DNA from: Gammaproteobacteria bacterium
GTDB taxonomy: Bacteria; Pseudomonadota; Gammaproteobacteria; Ga0077536
Direction: 5' to 3'
Assembly (NCBI GenBank): GCA_016209015.1
Contig: JACQWY010000026.1
Span: 47,507-111,506 of the forward strand
DNA: 64,000 nt
This document shows positions 34,332 to 45,700 of this stretch, one piece after another. The translations under genes were made by a program, and so were the position numbers. Each line of letters starts with the position of its first letter. The stretch's first letter is position 1. The notes beneath the pieces were generated by a model. That model was not told the DNA's origin. It saw only the letters and a list, made by a program, of their open reading frames with translations, and searched no databases.

Positions 34332-35516
34332 ATGGACCAGACTGCCTACAGCACCGGCACCCCGAGCCAGGCGACGATACTCATCGTCGATGACGCCCCC
34401 GAGAACCTGAACGTTCTCGGGCATCTGCTGCGCGCGAGTTATCACGTCCGGGTCGCGAACTCCGGCCGGCGCTGTCTCGAGATCGCCGGCGCGGATCCCA
34501 AGCCCGACCTCATCCTGCTCGACGTGATGATGCCGGAAATCGACGGCTACGAAGTGCTGCGGCGGCTGCGTGACGAGCCGCGCACGCGCGACATCCCGGT
34601 CATCTTCGTCACGGCGCTCGACGGCACGGAGGACGAGCAGTACGGGCTCGATCTCGGCGCGGTCGACTACATCACGAAACCGCTGCGGCCGCCGATCGTG
34701 CTCGCCCGCATCCACGCCCAGCTCGAGCTCAAGCATGCGCGGGACCTGCTCAAGAACCAGAATACGTTCCTCGAGGCCGAGGTCGTGCGGCGCATGGGCG
34801 AGAATCAGCTCATCCAGGACGTCAGCATCCACGCACTCGCGCGTCTCGCCGAAACCCGCGATCCCGAGACCGGCAACCATCTCAAGCGCACCGAGGAATA
34901 CGTTCGCGCGCTCGCGCGGCGCCTGCAACGCGAGCCGCGGTTCTCGGCTTACCTCACGGAGCGGATGATTGCCACACTCGCGAAGTCCGCGCTGCTGCAC
35001 GACATCGGCAAGGTCGGCATCCCGGACCACATCCTGCTGAAACCCGGCCGGCTCACGCCGGAAGAATGGGAGATCATGAAGACCCACACGCTGCTCGCGA
35101 GCGACGCCATCGAGCGTGCGGAGCAGGACGCCGAGCGGCCGGTGGAATTCCTGATCCTCGCCAAGGAGATCGCGCGCCATCATCACGAGCGCTGGGACGG
35201 CTGCGGCTATCCCGACGGCCTCGCGGGCGAAGCGATCCCCATCTCGGCACGCCTCATGGCGCTCGCCGACGTCTTCGACGCCGTGAGCTCGCGGCGCGTC
35301 TACAAGGAAGCCTCCCCGTGCGAGGAGGCGCGTGACATCATCGCCCAGGAACGCGGCAAACATTTCGATCCGGAAGTCGTCGATGCCTTCCTCGACATCT
35401 ACGAGGAGTTCAAGGGCATCGCCTTCCGTTACGGCGAGACCATCGAGCCGCCGGCGCCCAATTCCTATCTGGCGTCGAGCCGCCGTCCCGAGGCGACACC
35501 GTCCCCCGGCACATGA
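34332..35516 (+). CDS. HD-GYP domain response regulator (c-di-GMP phosphodiesterase, RpfG-like)
   Basis: 394 residues. The receiver domain has the Asp20/Asp21 pocket, phospho-acceptor Asp64 in [13 protein letters not shown] and Lys in [10 protein letters not shown] linker helix leads to the HD-GYP domain: [58 protein letters not shown] and [10 protein letters not shown]. All hallmark residues for c-di-GMP hydrolysis are present. There is no strong ribosome-binding site before the ATG, and a TATACT box lies only about ten bases upstream, so a very short leader is possible. It is followed at once by a hybrid kinase gene, which is a natural partner. Confidence 0.93.
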   Translation: MDQTAYSTGTPSQATILIVDDAPENLNVLGHLLRASYHVRVANSGRRCLEIAGADPKPDLILLDVMMPEIDGYEVLRRLRDEPRTRDIPVIFVTALDGTEDEQYGLDLGAVDYITKPLRPPIVLARIHAQLELKHARDLLKNQNTFLEAEVVRRMGENQLIQDVSIHALARLAETRDPETGNHLKRTEEYVRALARRLQREPRFSAYLTERMIATLAKSALLHDIGKVGIPDHILLKPGRLTPEEWEIMKTHTLLASDAIERAEQDAERPVEFLILAKEIARHHHERWDGCGYPDGLAGEAIPISARLMALADVFDAVSSRRVYKEASPCEEARDIIAQERGKHFDPEVVDAFLDIYEEFKGIAFRYGETIEPPAPNSYLASSRRPEATPSPGT

Positions 35517-35646
35517 ACGCCCCGGACGACGGCCGCATCGCGGTAATCGTCCGCTGCTCCGCGGCCGTGTATCCCCGCATCCGGCCCGCGACCCGCAGAG
35601 CCCCGCAATTCCGCCCCACCGTCCCGCGCTCGCGCCGGAGTGTCGC

Positions 35647-35650
<4 letters not shown>
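35513..35650 (+). CDS. Possible 45-residue linking reading frame between HD-GYP regulator and hybrid kinase
   Basis: The ATG overlaps the upstream stop (ATGA at 35513-35516) and its own TGA overlaps the GTG start of the kinase (GTGA at 35647-35650). It would encode a basic, Pro/Arg-rich peptide beginning [15 protein letters not shown]. There is no family match, no membrane helix and no clear ribosome-binding site. It could merely be a coupling leader that carries ribosomes from one gene to the next. I list it because both junctions are overlapping stop/start pairs; chance is quite possible in GC-rich DNA. Confidence 0.25.
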
Positions 35651-38461
<2,811 letters not shown>

Positions 38462-38463
<2 letters not shown>

Positions 38464-38493
38464 GGAAGCTCTGAACCTGTTCAGGGCTTCCTC
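38462..38493. repeat. Family 1 palindromic element, minimal copy E
   Basis: GAGGAAGCTCTGAAC, two-base loop, then GTTCAGGGCTTCCTC: a 15-base stem with one mismatch. It begins inside the TGA stop codon of the hybrid kinase gene. It matches the terminal sequence of the longer family members at 2066, 42978 and 52546. It may act as a transcription-end hairpin. Confidence 0.82.
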
Positions 38494-38647
38494 GGAGAAA
38501 CCCCGCCGCACCCGGTGCTTCCCCGACCGGCATCGCGAGGTCGCGACGCGGCCTGTGCGTGCGATCACAAATCACTTCCACCCGATTGGAACGCGGACCC
38601 TTCCTCGCTTACTAATTGCGCATGTCACGAAGCAGGAGAGCCGACGC

Positions 38648-39121
38648 ATGAACAAGATCATCCTCACGACGGCCATTGCGGCGATCGTGCTCAGCGGATG
38701 CGGCAGCACGCCGCAGGAGCGCGGTGCGAGCGGTGCGGGTCTCGGCGCGGGCGCCGGTGCGGTCATCGGTGCGGTGACCGGCGTCGGTGTCGTCCACAGT
38801 GCGGTGATTGGCGCGCTCGCCGGCGGCTTGACCGGTGCGGTCACGACGAAGGATCAGATCAACATGGGCGAGCCGGCCTGGAAGCGCGGACAGACCGCGC
38901 AGCCGATCGCCGCGGCCGCCCCCGTCGCGGGCGGCGCTTCGACGGTGCGCAACATCCAGGCCGCGCTCGCGCATGCCGGCTACTACGGTGGTCCGGTCGA
39001 CGGCGTGTCCGGACCGAAGACGCAGGCGGCAATCCGCGCCTATCAGAAGCAGCACGGGCTGCTCGTCGACGGTCGTCCGACGCCCGAGCTCCTCACTCAC
39101 ATGGCTGGCGGCGCGAGCTGA
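38648..39121 (+). CDS. Glycine-zipper lipoprotein with peptidoglycan-binding domain
   Basis: 157 residues from the ATG at 38648 (AGGAG upstream). Lipoprotein signal TTAIAAIVLSGCGS, lipidated on the Cys. A glycine-zipper segment follows (GAGLGAGAGAVIGAVTGVG and GALAGGLTGAV), typical of outer-membrane spanning or oligomerising small lipoproteins. The C-terminal 60 residues form a PG_binding_1 domain (NIQAALAHAGYYGGPVDGVS, GPKTQAAIRAYQKQHGLLVDG). It likely tethers the outer membrane to the wall. It stands alone, with the convergent cysteine synthase gene ending 50 bases away. Confidence 0.88.
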   Translation: MNKIILTTAIAAIVLSGCGSTPQERGASGAGLGAGAGAVIGAVTGVGVVHSAVIGALAGGLTGAVTTKDQINMGEPAWKRGQTAQPIAAAAPVAGGASTVRNIQAALAHAGYYGGPVDGVSGPKTQAAIRAYQKQHGLLVDGRPTPELLTHMAGGAS

Positions 39122-39172
39122 AGCCCATCCCACGAACGCGGCGGACGGGATCGACCCGCCGCCGCGCTCCGC

Positions 39173-40174
39173 TCACAACCAGGACGGCACGGGCAGGTTC
39201 TTCGCCTTCAGGAATTCGGGATTGAAGAGCTTCGACTGGTAACGCGTGCCGCTGTCGCACAGCAAGGTCACGATGGTATGACCGGGGCCGAGCTCCCGCG
39301 CGAGACGCACTGCGCCCGCCACGTTCACGCCGCTCGATCCGCCGACGCACAAGCCCTCCTCCCGCAGTAGATCGAAGACGATCGGCAGTGCCTCGCTGTC
39401 GGGGATCTGATAAGCGCGATCGACGGGCGCGCCGGCGATGTTCTGCGTGACGCGCCCCTGACCGATGCCTTCCGTGATCGACGACCCCGAGGACTTCAGC
39501 TCGCCGGTCGTGAACCAGCTGTACATCGCCGCGCCTTCCGGATCCGCGCAGGCGGTGACGATGCCGGCGCGACGCTCCTTCAAGGCCATGCTGATGCCGG
39601 CGAGCGAGCCGCCGGTACCGACCGCGCACACGAAGCCGTCGATGCGGCCCGCGGTCTGCGCCCAGATCTCGGCGCCGGTGCCGCGGACGTGTGCTTCGCG
39701 GTTCGCGGTGTTGTCCCATTGATTCGCCCACAGCACGCCGTGCGGCTCCGTCGCACCGCGCTCGGCGGCGACCCGCTCCGAGACGCGTACGTAGTTGCCG
39801 GGCTCGCGATACGGCGCCGCCGGCACCTCCATGAGCTCCGCGCCGCACAGCCGCAACATGTCTTTCTTCTCGCGGCTCTGCGTCTCGGGAATCACGATGA
39901 GCGTGCGATAGCCGCGCGCGTTGCCGACGAGGGCGAGTCCGATGCCGGTATTGCCGGCCGTGCCCTCGACGATCAGGCCGCCGGGCTGGATGAGACCGCG
40001 CCGCTCGGCATCGCGAATGATGTAGAGCGCCGCGCGATCCTTCACCGAGCCGCCCGGATTCATGAATTCGGCCTTGCCGAGGATCGTGCAGCCCGTCGCG
40101 GCGGACACTTTGCGCAGCTTGACGAGCGGCGTATCGCCGATGGTCTCTGCCAGTCCGTCACGGATGATCGTCAT
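39173..40174 (-). CDS. cysK: Cysteine synthase A / O-acetylserine sulfhydrylase family
   Basis: 333 residues from the ATG at 40174. Fold type II PLP enzyme with the internal aldimine Lys45 in MNPGGSVKDRAA, the substrate loop EGTAGNTGIGLALVG, the phosphate-binding glycine loop VGTGGSLAGIS and the terminal LLCDSGTRYQSKLF segment. It makes cysteine from O-acetylserine and sulfide. Some residues near the active site (PETQSREKKDMLRLCGAELM) are those of a CysK-like subgroup somewhat apart from E. coli CysK, so a cystathionine-beta-synthase-like role cannot be excluded. No other sulfur genes are adjacent, although a cysA-like remnant lies 2.3 kb away. Confidence 0.9.
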   Translation of the reverse strand: MTIIRDGLAETIGDTPLVKLRKVSAATGCTILGKAEFMNPGGSVKDRAALYIIRDAERRGLIQPGGLIVEGTAGNTGIGLALVGNARGYRTLIVIPETQSREKKDMLRLCGAELMEVPAAPYREPGNYVRVSERVAAERGATEPHGVLWANQWDNTANREAHVRGTGAEIWAQTAGRIDGFVCAVGTGGSLAGISMALKERRAGIVTACADPEGAAMYSWFTTGELKSSGSSITEGIGQGRVTQNIAGAPVDRAYQIPDSEALPIVFDLLREEGLCVGGSSGVNVAGAVRLARELGPGHTIVTLLCDSGTRYQSKLFNPEFLKAKNLPVPSWL

Positions 40175-40316
40175 TGCGCACGCTCCTCTCGCTGGGTCCG
40201 CTGCATCATACGGCATCGCACCGCAGCCCGGGCGTCGGGCGCGGCGACATCGCTTGGCGCGGCCACGGCGCTGTGGTGCAATCCGGTTTCCGATTCGTTG
40301 CCAACGAGGTATCGCC

Positions 40317-40658
40317 ATGAAGATTCCGCTTTTCCTGTCGGCGGCCCTGCTCGCGCTCGGCATGCAGGCGAGCCAGGCTGCAGAGGACGTCACCAAGGAT
40401 CTCACCGACGCACCCGCGGACGCCAAGGGCCGGCGCTGTCACATGCACGAGATGATGGGCGGCGGACCGCATGGCATGGGTCCGGCGATGATGGGGCCGG
40501 GAATGATGGGCGGCCCGATGATGGGCGGTCACATGGGGCAGATGATCATGGTCCCGCGTCTGCCGGCGGGTAACGAGAAGCTCGAAATCCAGATGCACGC
40601 CGAGATGCTGCAGAAGATTGGCGAGATCGAGGCGAAGTACGCTGGGCAGCTCAAGTAG
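40317..40658 (+). CDS. Small exported Met/Gly/His-rich protein
   Basis: 113 residues. Signal peptide (MKIPLFLSAALLALGMQASQA). The mature part contains a 40-residue Met-, Gly- and His-rich tract (HMHEMMGGGPHGMGPAMMG and continuing GGPMMGGHMGQMIM), followed by a helical tail (KLEIQMHAEMLQKIGEIEAK). Met/His-rich periplasmic tracts of this sort bind Cu(I) or Ag(I) in CopC/CusF-like and SilE-like proteins, but the family is not recognised and metal binding is inference. GAGG lies upstream of the ATG. It is divergent from cysK with a 142-base promoter region between them. Confidence 0.72.
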   Translation: MKIPLFLSAALLALGMQASQAAEDVTKDLTDAPADAKGRRCHMHEMMGGGPHGMGPAMMGPGMMGGPMMGGHMGQMIMVPRLPAGNEKLEIQMHAEMLQKIGEIEAKYAGQLK

Positions 40659-40789
40659 CGCCGGGCAGGACGCCCGGACCGCGACAATCCCTCAGCGCGG
40701 ACGCATCCGCCGCCGCGTGGCGGCCAATGGAATCTGCGCCGTGCTCGTGCGTCGGCGGCTCGCCGCGCACGAAAGCGGATCGGTTCGGA

Positions 40790-41035
40790 TCAGGCGGCGA
40801 ACTTGCTCTGCGTCGCTGCCGGCTTCCAGCCCGCGACCGGACGCGCGGCGGGCGCATCGCGATCGAGCTTCGCCTCGGCGCCCAGCAGGTGCAGCCATTG
40901 CCGGCACAGATTCAGATTTCGTTCGGCCTCGGCATACTGCTGATCTCCCGGCCCGCGGCCCGCAGCCTGCATCGCACGGAGGTCCGCCTCGTAGCGCCTG
41001 ATCTTCAGGCACAGGTCGTCGACGATGATGTCCAT
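40790..41035 (-). CDS. Small hypothetical cytoplasmic protein
   Basis: 81 residues from the ATG at 41035 with GAGGA seven bases upstream. It is mainly helical and charged (MDIIVDDLCLKIRRYEADLR, YAEAERNLNLCRQWLHLLGA) with a basic tail ending QSKFAA. It has no signal or membrane segment and no recognised family. A longer start at 41071 lacks a ribosome-binding site. Confidence 0.55.
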   Translation of the reverse strand: MDIIVDDLCLKIRRYEADLRAMQAAGRGPGDQQYAEAERNLNLCRQWLHLLGAEAKLDRDAPAARPVAGWKPAATQSKFAA

Positions 41036-41232
41036 CTTTGGTCCTCGTTCTTCTAGGTGCGACCGCTTCACTGGTCTCCAGCGTGCCCCTGCCTGCGGCG
41101 CACGGTCGCTTGTTATTCAGACTACGGAATGCATGTTACAGGTTTGTGGTACACGATTCATGCCAAATATTACCGCCAGCAATCGATGACGCGGCAGATG
41201 AGCAACGTACGACGACGCGACGGGAGGGAATC

Positions 41233-42432
41233 ATGATCCTCGAAGGCATTCGGGTTCTCGACTTCACGCAATACCTCGCGGGCCCCGGCGTCACGCGCCT
41301 GATGGCGGAACTCGGCGCCGAGATCGTGAAGATCGAACAGGCACCGGGCGGCGATCCGAGCCGGCTGCTGCCTTTCGTGAAGGACGGGCGCAGCGGATTC
41401 TTCGTGCAGCAGAATCGCGGCAAGCAGAGCGTGTGCATCGATTACGCACATCCGGACTCGCGCGCGCTGATCCTCGATCTCGTCCGGCACTGCGACGTCG
41501 CGATCGAGAACTTCGGTCCCGGCGTGATGCAGAAGCGCGGTCTGGAGTACGCGGATCTCGCGGCCCGTAATCCGCGGCTCGTGATGGCCTCGGTCTCGGC
41601 GTTCGGGCGCGACAGCCCGCTCGCGCACAAGACGGGCTACGACTGGATCGTGCAGGCCTATTCGGGGCTCATGCACATGACCGGCCCGCGCGACGGCACG
41701 CCGCATCCGGTCGGAATGTCGATCGCGGACGGCATCTCGGCCGTGAACGCCTACGGCGCCGTCATGACCGCGCTCTTCCATCGCGAGCGCAGCGGTCGCG
41801 GACAGTATCTCGATCTGTCCATGGTCGATGCGATCTTCCAGCTCCATGACGTGAACGTGCAGGGTCCGTCGCTCGCGCCCGGCTTCACCCCCTCGCGCAT
41901 GGGCGCGCATCACCAGCTCGCCTGTCCGATGGGCATCTTCAAGGCGCCGGAAGGTTACATCGTGATCATGGCGCTGGATCTGCAGTGGAAGAACGTCTGC
42001 GCGGCGCTCGGCCGGCCCGAGCTGGAGCACGATCCCCGCTTCGTCGGTCAGGTGAACAGGGCGAAGCACGAGGACGTACTCGTGCCGCTCATCGAAGAAT
42101 GGCTCGCGCGCTTCCCGACGAACGCCGAGGCGCTCGCCTGCCTCGAACGCCATCGCGTCCCGGCGGGACCGGTGCTGAGCCCGCTCGATGCGCTGGAGGA
42201 GGAATACTTCGCCGCGCGCGGGACGATACGCACGACGCGCGATCCCATCCTCGGCGAGCTGCGCATCCCGGGCTTCCCGTTCCGCTTCTCGGATCAGCCC
42301 GAGCTGCCCGATCTCGTCGCGCCGCTGCTCGGCGAGCACAACGAAGCCGTCCTCGGACGCGTGCTCGGCTACGACGCGGAACGCCTCGCCGCGCTCGGCG
42401 CGGCCGGCGTGCTGGTGAAGGGCGAGCGCTGA
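41233..42432 (+). CDS. Family III (CaiB/BaiF, formyl-CoA-type) CoA-transferase, copy 1
   Basis: 399 residues from the ATG at 41233 (GGGAGG upstream). Family III marks are MILEGIRVLDFTQYLAGPGV, the ELGAEIVKIEQ strand, NRGKQSVCIDY, the catalytic Asp166 in HPVGMSIADGISA, and the C-terminal GIPGFPFRFS-type segment. It transfers CoA between acyl-CoA and a carboxylate; the acyl partner cannot be read from sequence. A close paralogue lies at 62662-63864. Amidase and acyl-CoA ligase genes a few kb downstream suggest a catabolic island. A palindromic repeat overlaps its stop codon. Confidence 0.9.
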   Translation: MILEGIRVLDFTQYLAGPGVTRLMAELGAEIVKIEQAPGGDPSRLLPFVKDGRSGFFVQQNRGKQSVCIDYAHPDSRALILDLVRHCDVAIENFGPGVMQKRGLEYADLAARNPRLVMASVSAFGRDSPLAHKTGYDWIVQAYSGLMHMTGPRDGTPHPVGMSIADGISAVNAYGAVMTALFHRERSGRGQYLDLSMVDAIFQLHDVNVQGPSLAPGFTPSRMGAHHQLACPMGIFKAPEGYIVIMALDLQWKNVCAALGRPELEHDPRFVGQVNRAKHEDVLVPLIEEWLARFPTNAEALACLERHRVPAGPVLSPLDALEEEYFAARGTIRTTRDPILGELRIPGFPFRFSDQPELPDLVAPLLGEHNEAVLGRVLGYDAERLAALGAAGVLVKGER

Positions 42433-42476
42433 GGACGCTCTGAAAAGTCCGGGATGGACTCATTCGGAGCTTCCTC
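42431..42476. repeat. Family 1 palindromic element, single-hairpin copy D
   Basis: Arms GAGGACGCTCTGAA and TTCGGAGCTTCCTC enclose inner arms AGTCC/GGACT. It corresponds to the first hairpin of the long elements. It begins within the TGA stop of the CoA-transferase gene and could serve as its 3'-end hairpin. Confidence 0.82.
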
Positions 42477-42482
42477 GAGTCC

Positions 42483-42650
42483 TCAGGCCGCGTCGACGTA
42501 GACGCGGAGCTCGCGCGGCCTGACGTGGACGCGCGCGCCGAGATCCCAGGGCTGGTCGAGATAGCGTTCGCGCGGCGGCTCGGCCTCGATGAGGCCGGTC
42601 CCGCCCTCGCCCGCGCGCTCGAACCTGACGACGGCCCCACGCTGAAGACG
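42483..42650 (-). pseudogene. Remnant of a CysA-type ABC ATPase: C-terminal TOBE domain only
   Basis: Minus-strand frame ending at 42483 reads VVRFERAGEGGTGLIEAEPP, then RERYLDQPWDLGARVHVRPR and ELRVYVDAA-stop. This matches the end of sulfate-importer ATPases of the CysA kind (typically GLIEAELPRERY...VRPRRxRVF). Nothing upstream of about 42650 on this strand continues the protein, so the ATPase body is gone. Identification is by pattern, and the exact break position is approximate. Confidence 0.6.
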
Positions 42651-42689
42651 TCCTGCACGGGCGGCCCGGGCACGCGCCCGCAGACGCCG

Positions 42690-42902
42690 GATCGGGCGCT
42701 GCCCGATGCGCCGTTTCCGACGCTCGACGACGCGATGCGCACTCACATCCGCGCCGCACTCGAGCGCAGCGGCGGACGCATCGAGGGCAGTCTCGGCGCA
42801 GCGCGGCTGCTCGGCATCAATCCGAACACGCTGCGCTCGCGCATGCGCAAGCTCGGCCTCGCGGCGACCTCGCACCGCGCGGCTCGATCCGGCGGCGCGT
42901 AG
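42690..42902 (+). pseudogene. Remnant of a sigma-54-dependent activator: Fis-type HTH only
   Basis: The frame contains LDDAMRTHIRAALERSGGRI, EGSLGAARLLGINPNTLRSR and MRKLGL, the C-terminal HTH_8 domain typical of NorR/FhlA-type enhancer-binding proteins, followed by a short tail and stop at 42902. The AAA+ domain that should precede it is absent. The in-frame sequence upstream (from a possible start at 42525) is antisense to the TOBE remnant and not protein-like. A 125-residue product is possible but I judge it a relic. Confidence 0.6.
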
Positions 42903-42977
42903 TCCGCGCACCACCGCGGCGACCGTCGGATAATTTTTCCCTGGCCGTTACCGGGAAAACATCGCAGCGCTATTCTC

Positions 42978-43133
42978 GAGGAAGCTCTGAACAAGCTCAG
43001 AGCGTCCTGCGGCACAGGGCGGTGCCGCCGTGAACGAGGGCGTGAGCCATTGTTCGCGTGCGGTCGGCACGAATCACGCTTCTTGCCGACCGTGCTCTGC
43101 AAGGTCCAGGATGGGCTTGTTCAGAGCGTCCTC
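42978..43133 (-). repeat. Family 1 multi-hairpin element, copy C (inverted, diverged)
   Basis: About 156 bases with terminal inverted repeats GAGGAAGCTCTGAACAAGC and GCTTGTTCAGAGCGTCCTC (one mismatch in 19). Reverse-complemented it aligns with copies A and B along their whole length, including GCACGGTCGGCAAGAAGCGT, but with many substitutions. It lies between the HTH relic and the LuxR-type gene. Confidence 0.85.
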
Positions 43134-43165
43134 GACTCGAAGTCCGCCACACCGGAGTTTCCGCG

Positions 43166-43891
43166 ATGGAAATCGAAGCCGCCTTTCGTGCAGCGCCCTC
43201 GTTCGATGCCGCGCTCGACCTGCTCGCGGAGCACGCCGCGCAGCTCGGCTTCGACGCCGTCGACTACGCCTACATGCCGCGCGCGCGGCGCGACGACGGC
43301 GGCTGGCACGCGCCGTCGATCCGCGCCCGCAACTTTCCGCCGCGCTGGGACGAAGGCTGGGTGCGCTATGCGGCGCGCGATCCCTATCTCTGCACCTGCT
43401 ATCAACGCACGCTGCCGCTCGACTGGAACGTCGTGAAGGGCGCCGCGTGGCTGTCGAGCATGCAGCGCAATGCCATCGCCTACATCGACGGGCTCGGTTT
43501 CCTCGACGGCATCACGGTGCCTATTCACGCGCCGGGCGGCGGCTTCGCCTTCGTCAGCGGCCTCGCGCGTCCGCGCTGCGGCGCCTGGCGCGCGCACGAA
43601 GCGGCGATGCAGGAGAAGCTCTTCGTGCTCGCGCATGCCTTCCACGCCGCCCTCGGTCCACACGGGACTGCCCCTACGCCCACGGCGCGACTCACACCGC
43701 GCGAATGCGAAGTGCTGCGGCACGCCGCGGCGGGCCGTTCCGCACCCGCCACCGCACGCCACGTCCACCGCTCGGTGGAGACGATACGCAAGCAACGCAA
43801 GTCGGCGATCGAGAAGCTCGGCGCGCACACGCTGCCGCAAGCGGTGGCACGCGCACTCGCGCTCGATTTGCTGGCGCCGGAGCCGGGGTAG
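43166..43891 (+). CDS. LuxR-family regulator with autoinducer-binding domain (LuxR solo)
   Basis: 241 residues from the ATG at 43166 (CGGAG upstream). The N-terminal autoinducer-binding domain retains Trp65, Tyr68, Asp72, Pro73 and Trp87 (WVRYAARDPYLCTCYQRTLP), equivalent to the acyl-homoserine-lactone pocket residues of LuxR/TraR, plus a GLGFLDGITVPIHAPGG core. The C-terminal HTH is LTPRECEVLRHAAAG to KSAIEKLGAHTLPQAV. No luxI synthase is nearby, so it would sense a foreign or distant-locus signal. Its neighbours are an amidase and an acyl-CoA ligase, which might be targets. A degraded repeat element occupies its upstream region. Confidence 0.87.
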   Translation: MEIEAAFRAAPSFDAALDLLAEHAAQLGFDAVDYAYMPRARRDDGGWHAPSIRARNFPPRWDEGWVRYAARDPYLCTCYQRTLPLDWNVVKGAAWLSSMQRNAIAYIDGLGFLDGITVPIHAPGGGFAFVSGLARPRCGAWRAHEAAMQEKLFVLAHAFHAALGPHGTAPTPTARLTPRECEVLRHAAAGRSAPATARHVHRSVETIRKQRKSAIEKLGAHTLPQAVARALALDLLAPEPG

Positions 43892-44157
43892 TCCGCCGCG
43901 AACGAAGCGCTGCACCCGGACCCTCCGTTTCGTCATTGCGCGACGGACGTGCGTGTCTCGAGCCCCGGGCTGACCGTGGCACCCGGCGCGAGGCCCGGAG
44001 CAATGCTGCGTTCAGCCTCGGCACGTCGGGCTTCCCGACGTCATCCGAACCCACGCCCGCTCTCGCGAAAACTGGCCCTTTCGGGCCATTGTCCGCAGGG
44101 CACGACGCTCCGCATGCTGGCTTACGCGCATCCGCGCTGCCCATGTTGGAGGTTGTC

Positions 44158-45597
44158 ATGATCGTTCCCGAATACGCCCGCTACGACGGCCTCGGGCTCG
44201 CCGAGCTCGTCCGCCGCCGTGAAGTCTCGCCCGAGGATCTCGTCGAGAGCGCGCTCGATGCCGTCGCGCGCCTCAATCCCGCCGTGAACTGCGTCGTGCA
44301 GACCCTGCCCGAGCTCGCGGCCGGCGCCATCCGCGCAGGGCTGCCCTGCGGTCCGTTCCGCGGCGTGCCCATGCTCGTGAAGGAATTCGGCATGCACTTC
44401 GAAGGCATGATCTCGTCCGCCGGCTCGCGGCTCGCCGCGGGCTTCCGCCACACCACGGACAGCGTGATGATGCAGCGCTGCCGCGCCGCCGGCCTCGTGC
44501 CGGTCGGCACGACGGCGCTGCCGGAAATGGCGTTCAACGCGAGCACGGAAGCGCTGCTCTACGGCCCCACGCGCAATCCCTGGAATCTCGAGCACATCGT
44601 GGGCGGCTCCTCCGGCGGGGCCGGTGCGGCCGTGGGCTGCGGCATGGTGCCCGTCGCGCATGCGAACGACGGAGCGGGCTCGATCCGCATTCCGGCCGCG
44701 TGCAATGGCGTCGTCGGCATGAAGACCTCGCGCGGCCGTACGCCGGGCGGCCCCGACATCGGCATGCTGCTCTGGGGCCTTGCCGTCGAATTCTTCGAGA
44801 CGCGCTCGGTCCGCGATTCGGCGGCGATGCTCGATGCCGTCGCCGGACCCGACGAGGGCTGTTTCTACACCGCGCCGCCGCCGCGTCGCGGTTTCCTCAC
44901 GGCGGCGATGACGACGCCCGAACGTCTGCGCATCGGCATGATCGATCGCCTGCCCGGCGCCTGCCCGACCGGTTCGGAGCAGCGCGAGCGGCTCGCCGAC
45001 ACGGCGCGGCTCCTCGAGGATCTCGGACACCGCTGCGAGCCGCTCGCCCTCGACTACGACGCGGAGGAGTTCAATGCGTCGACGATTCCGCTGTGGGCGA
45101 CGACGCTCGGTTACTACATGGAGCTCTTCGCGCGTCAGACCGGACGGGCGATCGGCCCCGAAACCACCGAACGGGTGACGCTCGCGATCTATCGTTACGG
45201 CCAGTCGCTGACTGCCTTCGACCTCGAGCGCGCGATGGCCTCGCAGAACGCGATATCGCGGCGCGTGGCCGCCCGGATGCGCGGATTCGACGTGCTGTTG
45301 ACCCCGGCGCTCGCACGCGACGTGGCGCGGCTCGGCGAGCTCGACCAGAACGCGCCGGACGTCGACATGGCGGCGTGGTGGCAGCAGATCATCCAGGAGT
45401 TCAGCCCGTTCACGCCGCTCTTCAACACGACGGGTCAACCCGCGATCATGCTGCCGCTGTGGCAGGCGCGCTCCGGCCTGCCGCTCGCGATGCAGTTCGT
45501 CGGCCGGCCCGGCGACGAGGAGACGCTCTACAGTCTCGCGGGTCAGCTGGAACAGGCGCAGCCCTGGGCGAGCCGGCGGCCCGCGAACTACGCCTGA
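44158..45597 (+). CDS. Amidase signature family amidase
   Basis: 479 residues from the ATG at 44158, with GGAGG five bases upstream. The Ser-cisSer-Lys triad is intact: Lys75 in MLVKEFG, Ser151 in VGGSSGGAGAA and Ser175 in GSIRIPAACNG. Length is normal. The family hydrolyses amides (for example fatty, aryl or indoleacetamide types) or acts as a Glu-tRNA amidotransferase subunit; absence of gatB/C neighbours argues for a catabolic amidase. No signal peptide. It is followed 103 bases later by an acyl-CoA ligase gene, consistent with amide to acid to acyl-CoA conversion. Confidence 0.92.
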   Translation: MIVPEYARYDGLGLAELVRRREVSPEDLVESALDAVARLNPAVNCVVQTLPELAAGAIRAGLPCGPFRGVPMLVKEFGMHFEGMISSAGSRLAAGFRHTTDSVMMQRCRAAGLVPVGTTALPEMAFNASTEALLYGPTRNPWNLEHIVGGSSGGAGAAVGCGMVPVAHANDGAGSIRIPAACNGVVGMKTSRGRTPGGPDIGMLLWGLAVEFFETRSVRDSAAMLDAVAGPDEGCFYTAPPPRRGFLTAAMTTPERLRIGMIDRLPGACPTGSEQRERLADTARLLEDLGHRCEPLALDYDAEEFNASTIPLWATTLGYYMELFARQTGRAIGPETTERVTLAIYRYGQSLTAFDLERAMASQNAISRRVAARMRGFDVLLTPALARDVARLGELDQNAPDVDMAAWWQQIIQEFSPFTPLFNTTGQPAIMLPLWQARSGLPLAMQFVGRPGDEETLYSLAGQLEQAQPWASRRPANYA

Positions 45598-45700
45598 TGC
45601 GCCGCGCGCCGGGTGCAACGCCCGGCGCGCCAGCAGCGACCCGGTGGCGTCGCCCGGCCGGAATGCGTACGCTCCGCTCTCCACCCGGCGAGGATACGCG

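Noticed and set aside
42525..42902. Intact 125-residue regulatory gene
   Set aside because: Its first half is antisense to a TOBE remnant and not protein-like. Only the HTH end is recognisable, so it was scored as a relic with stated doubt.
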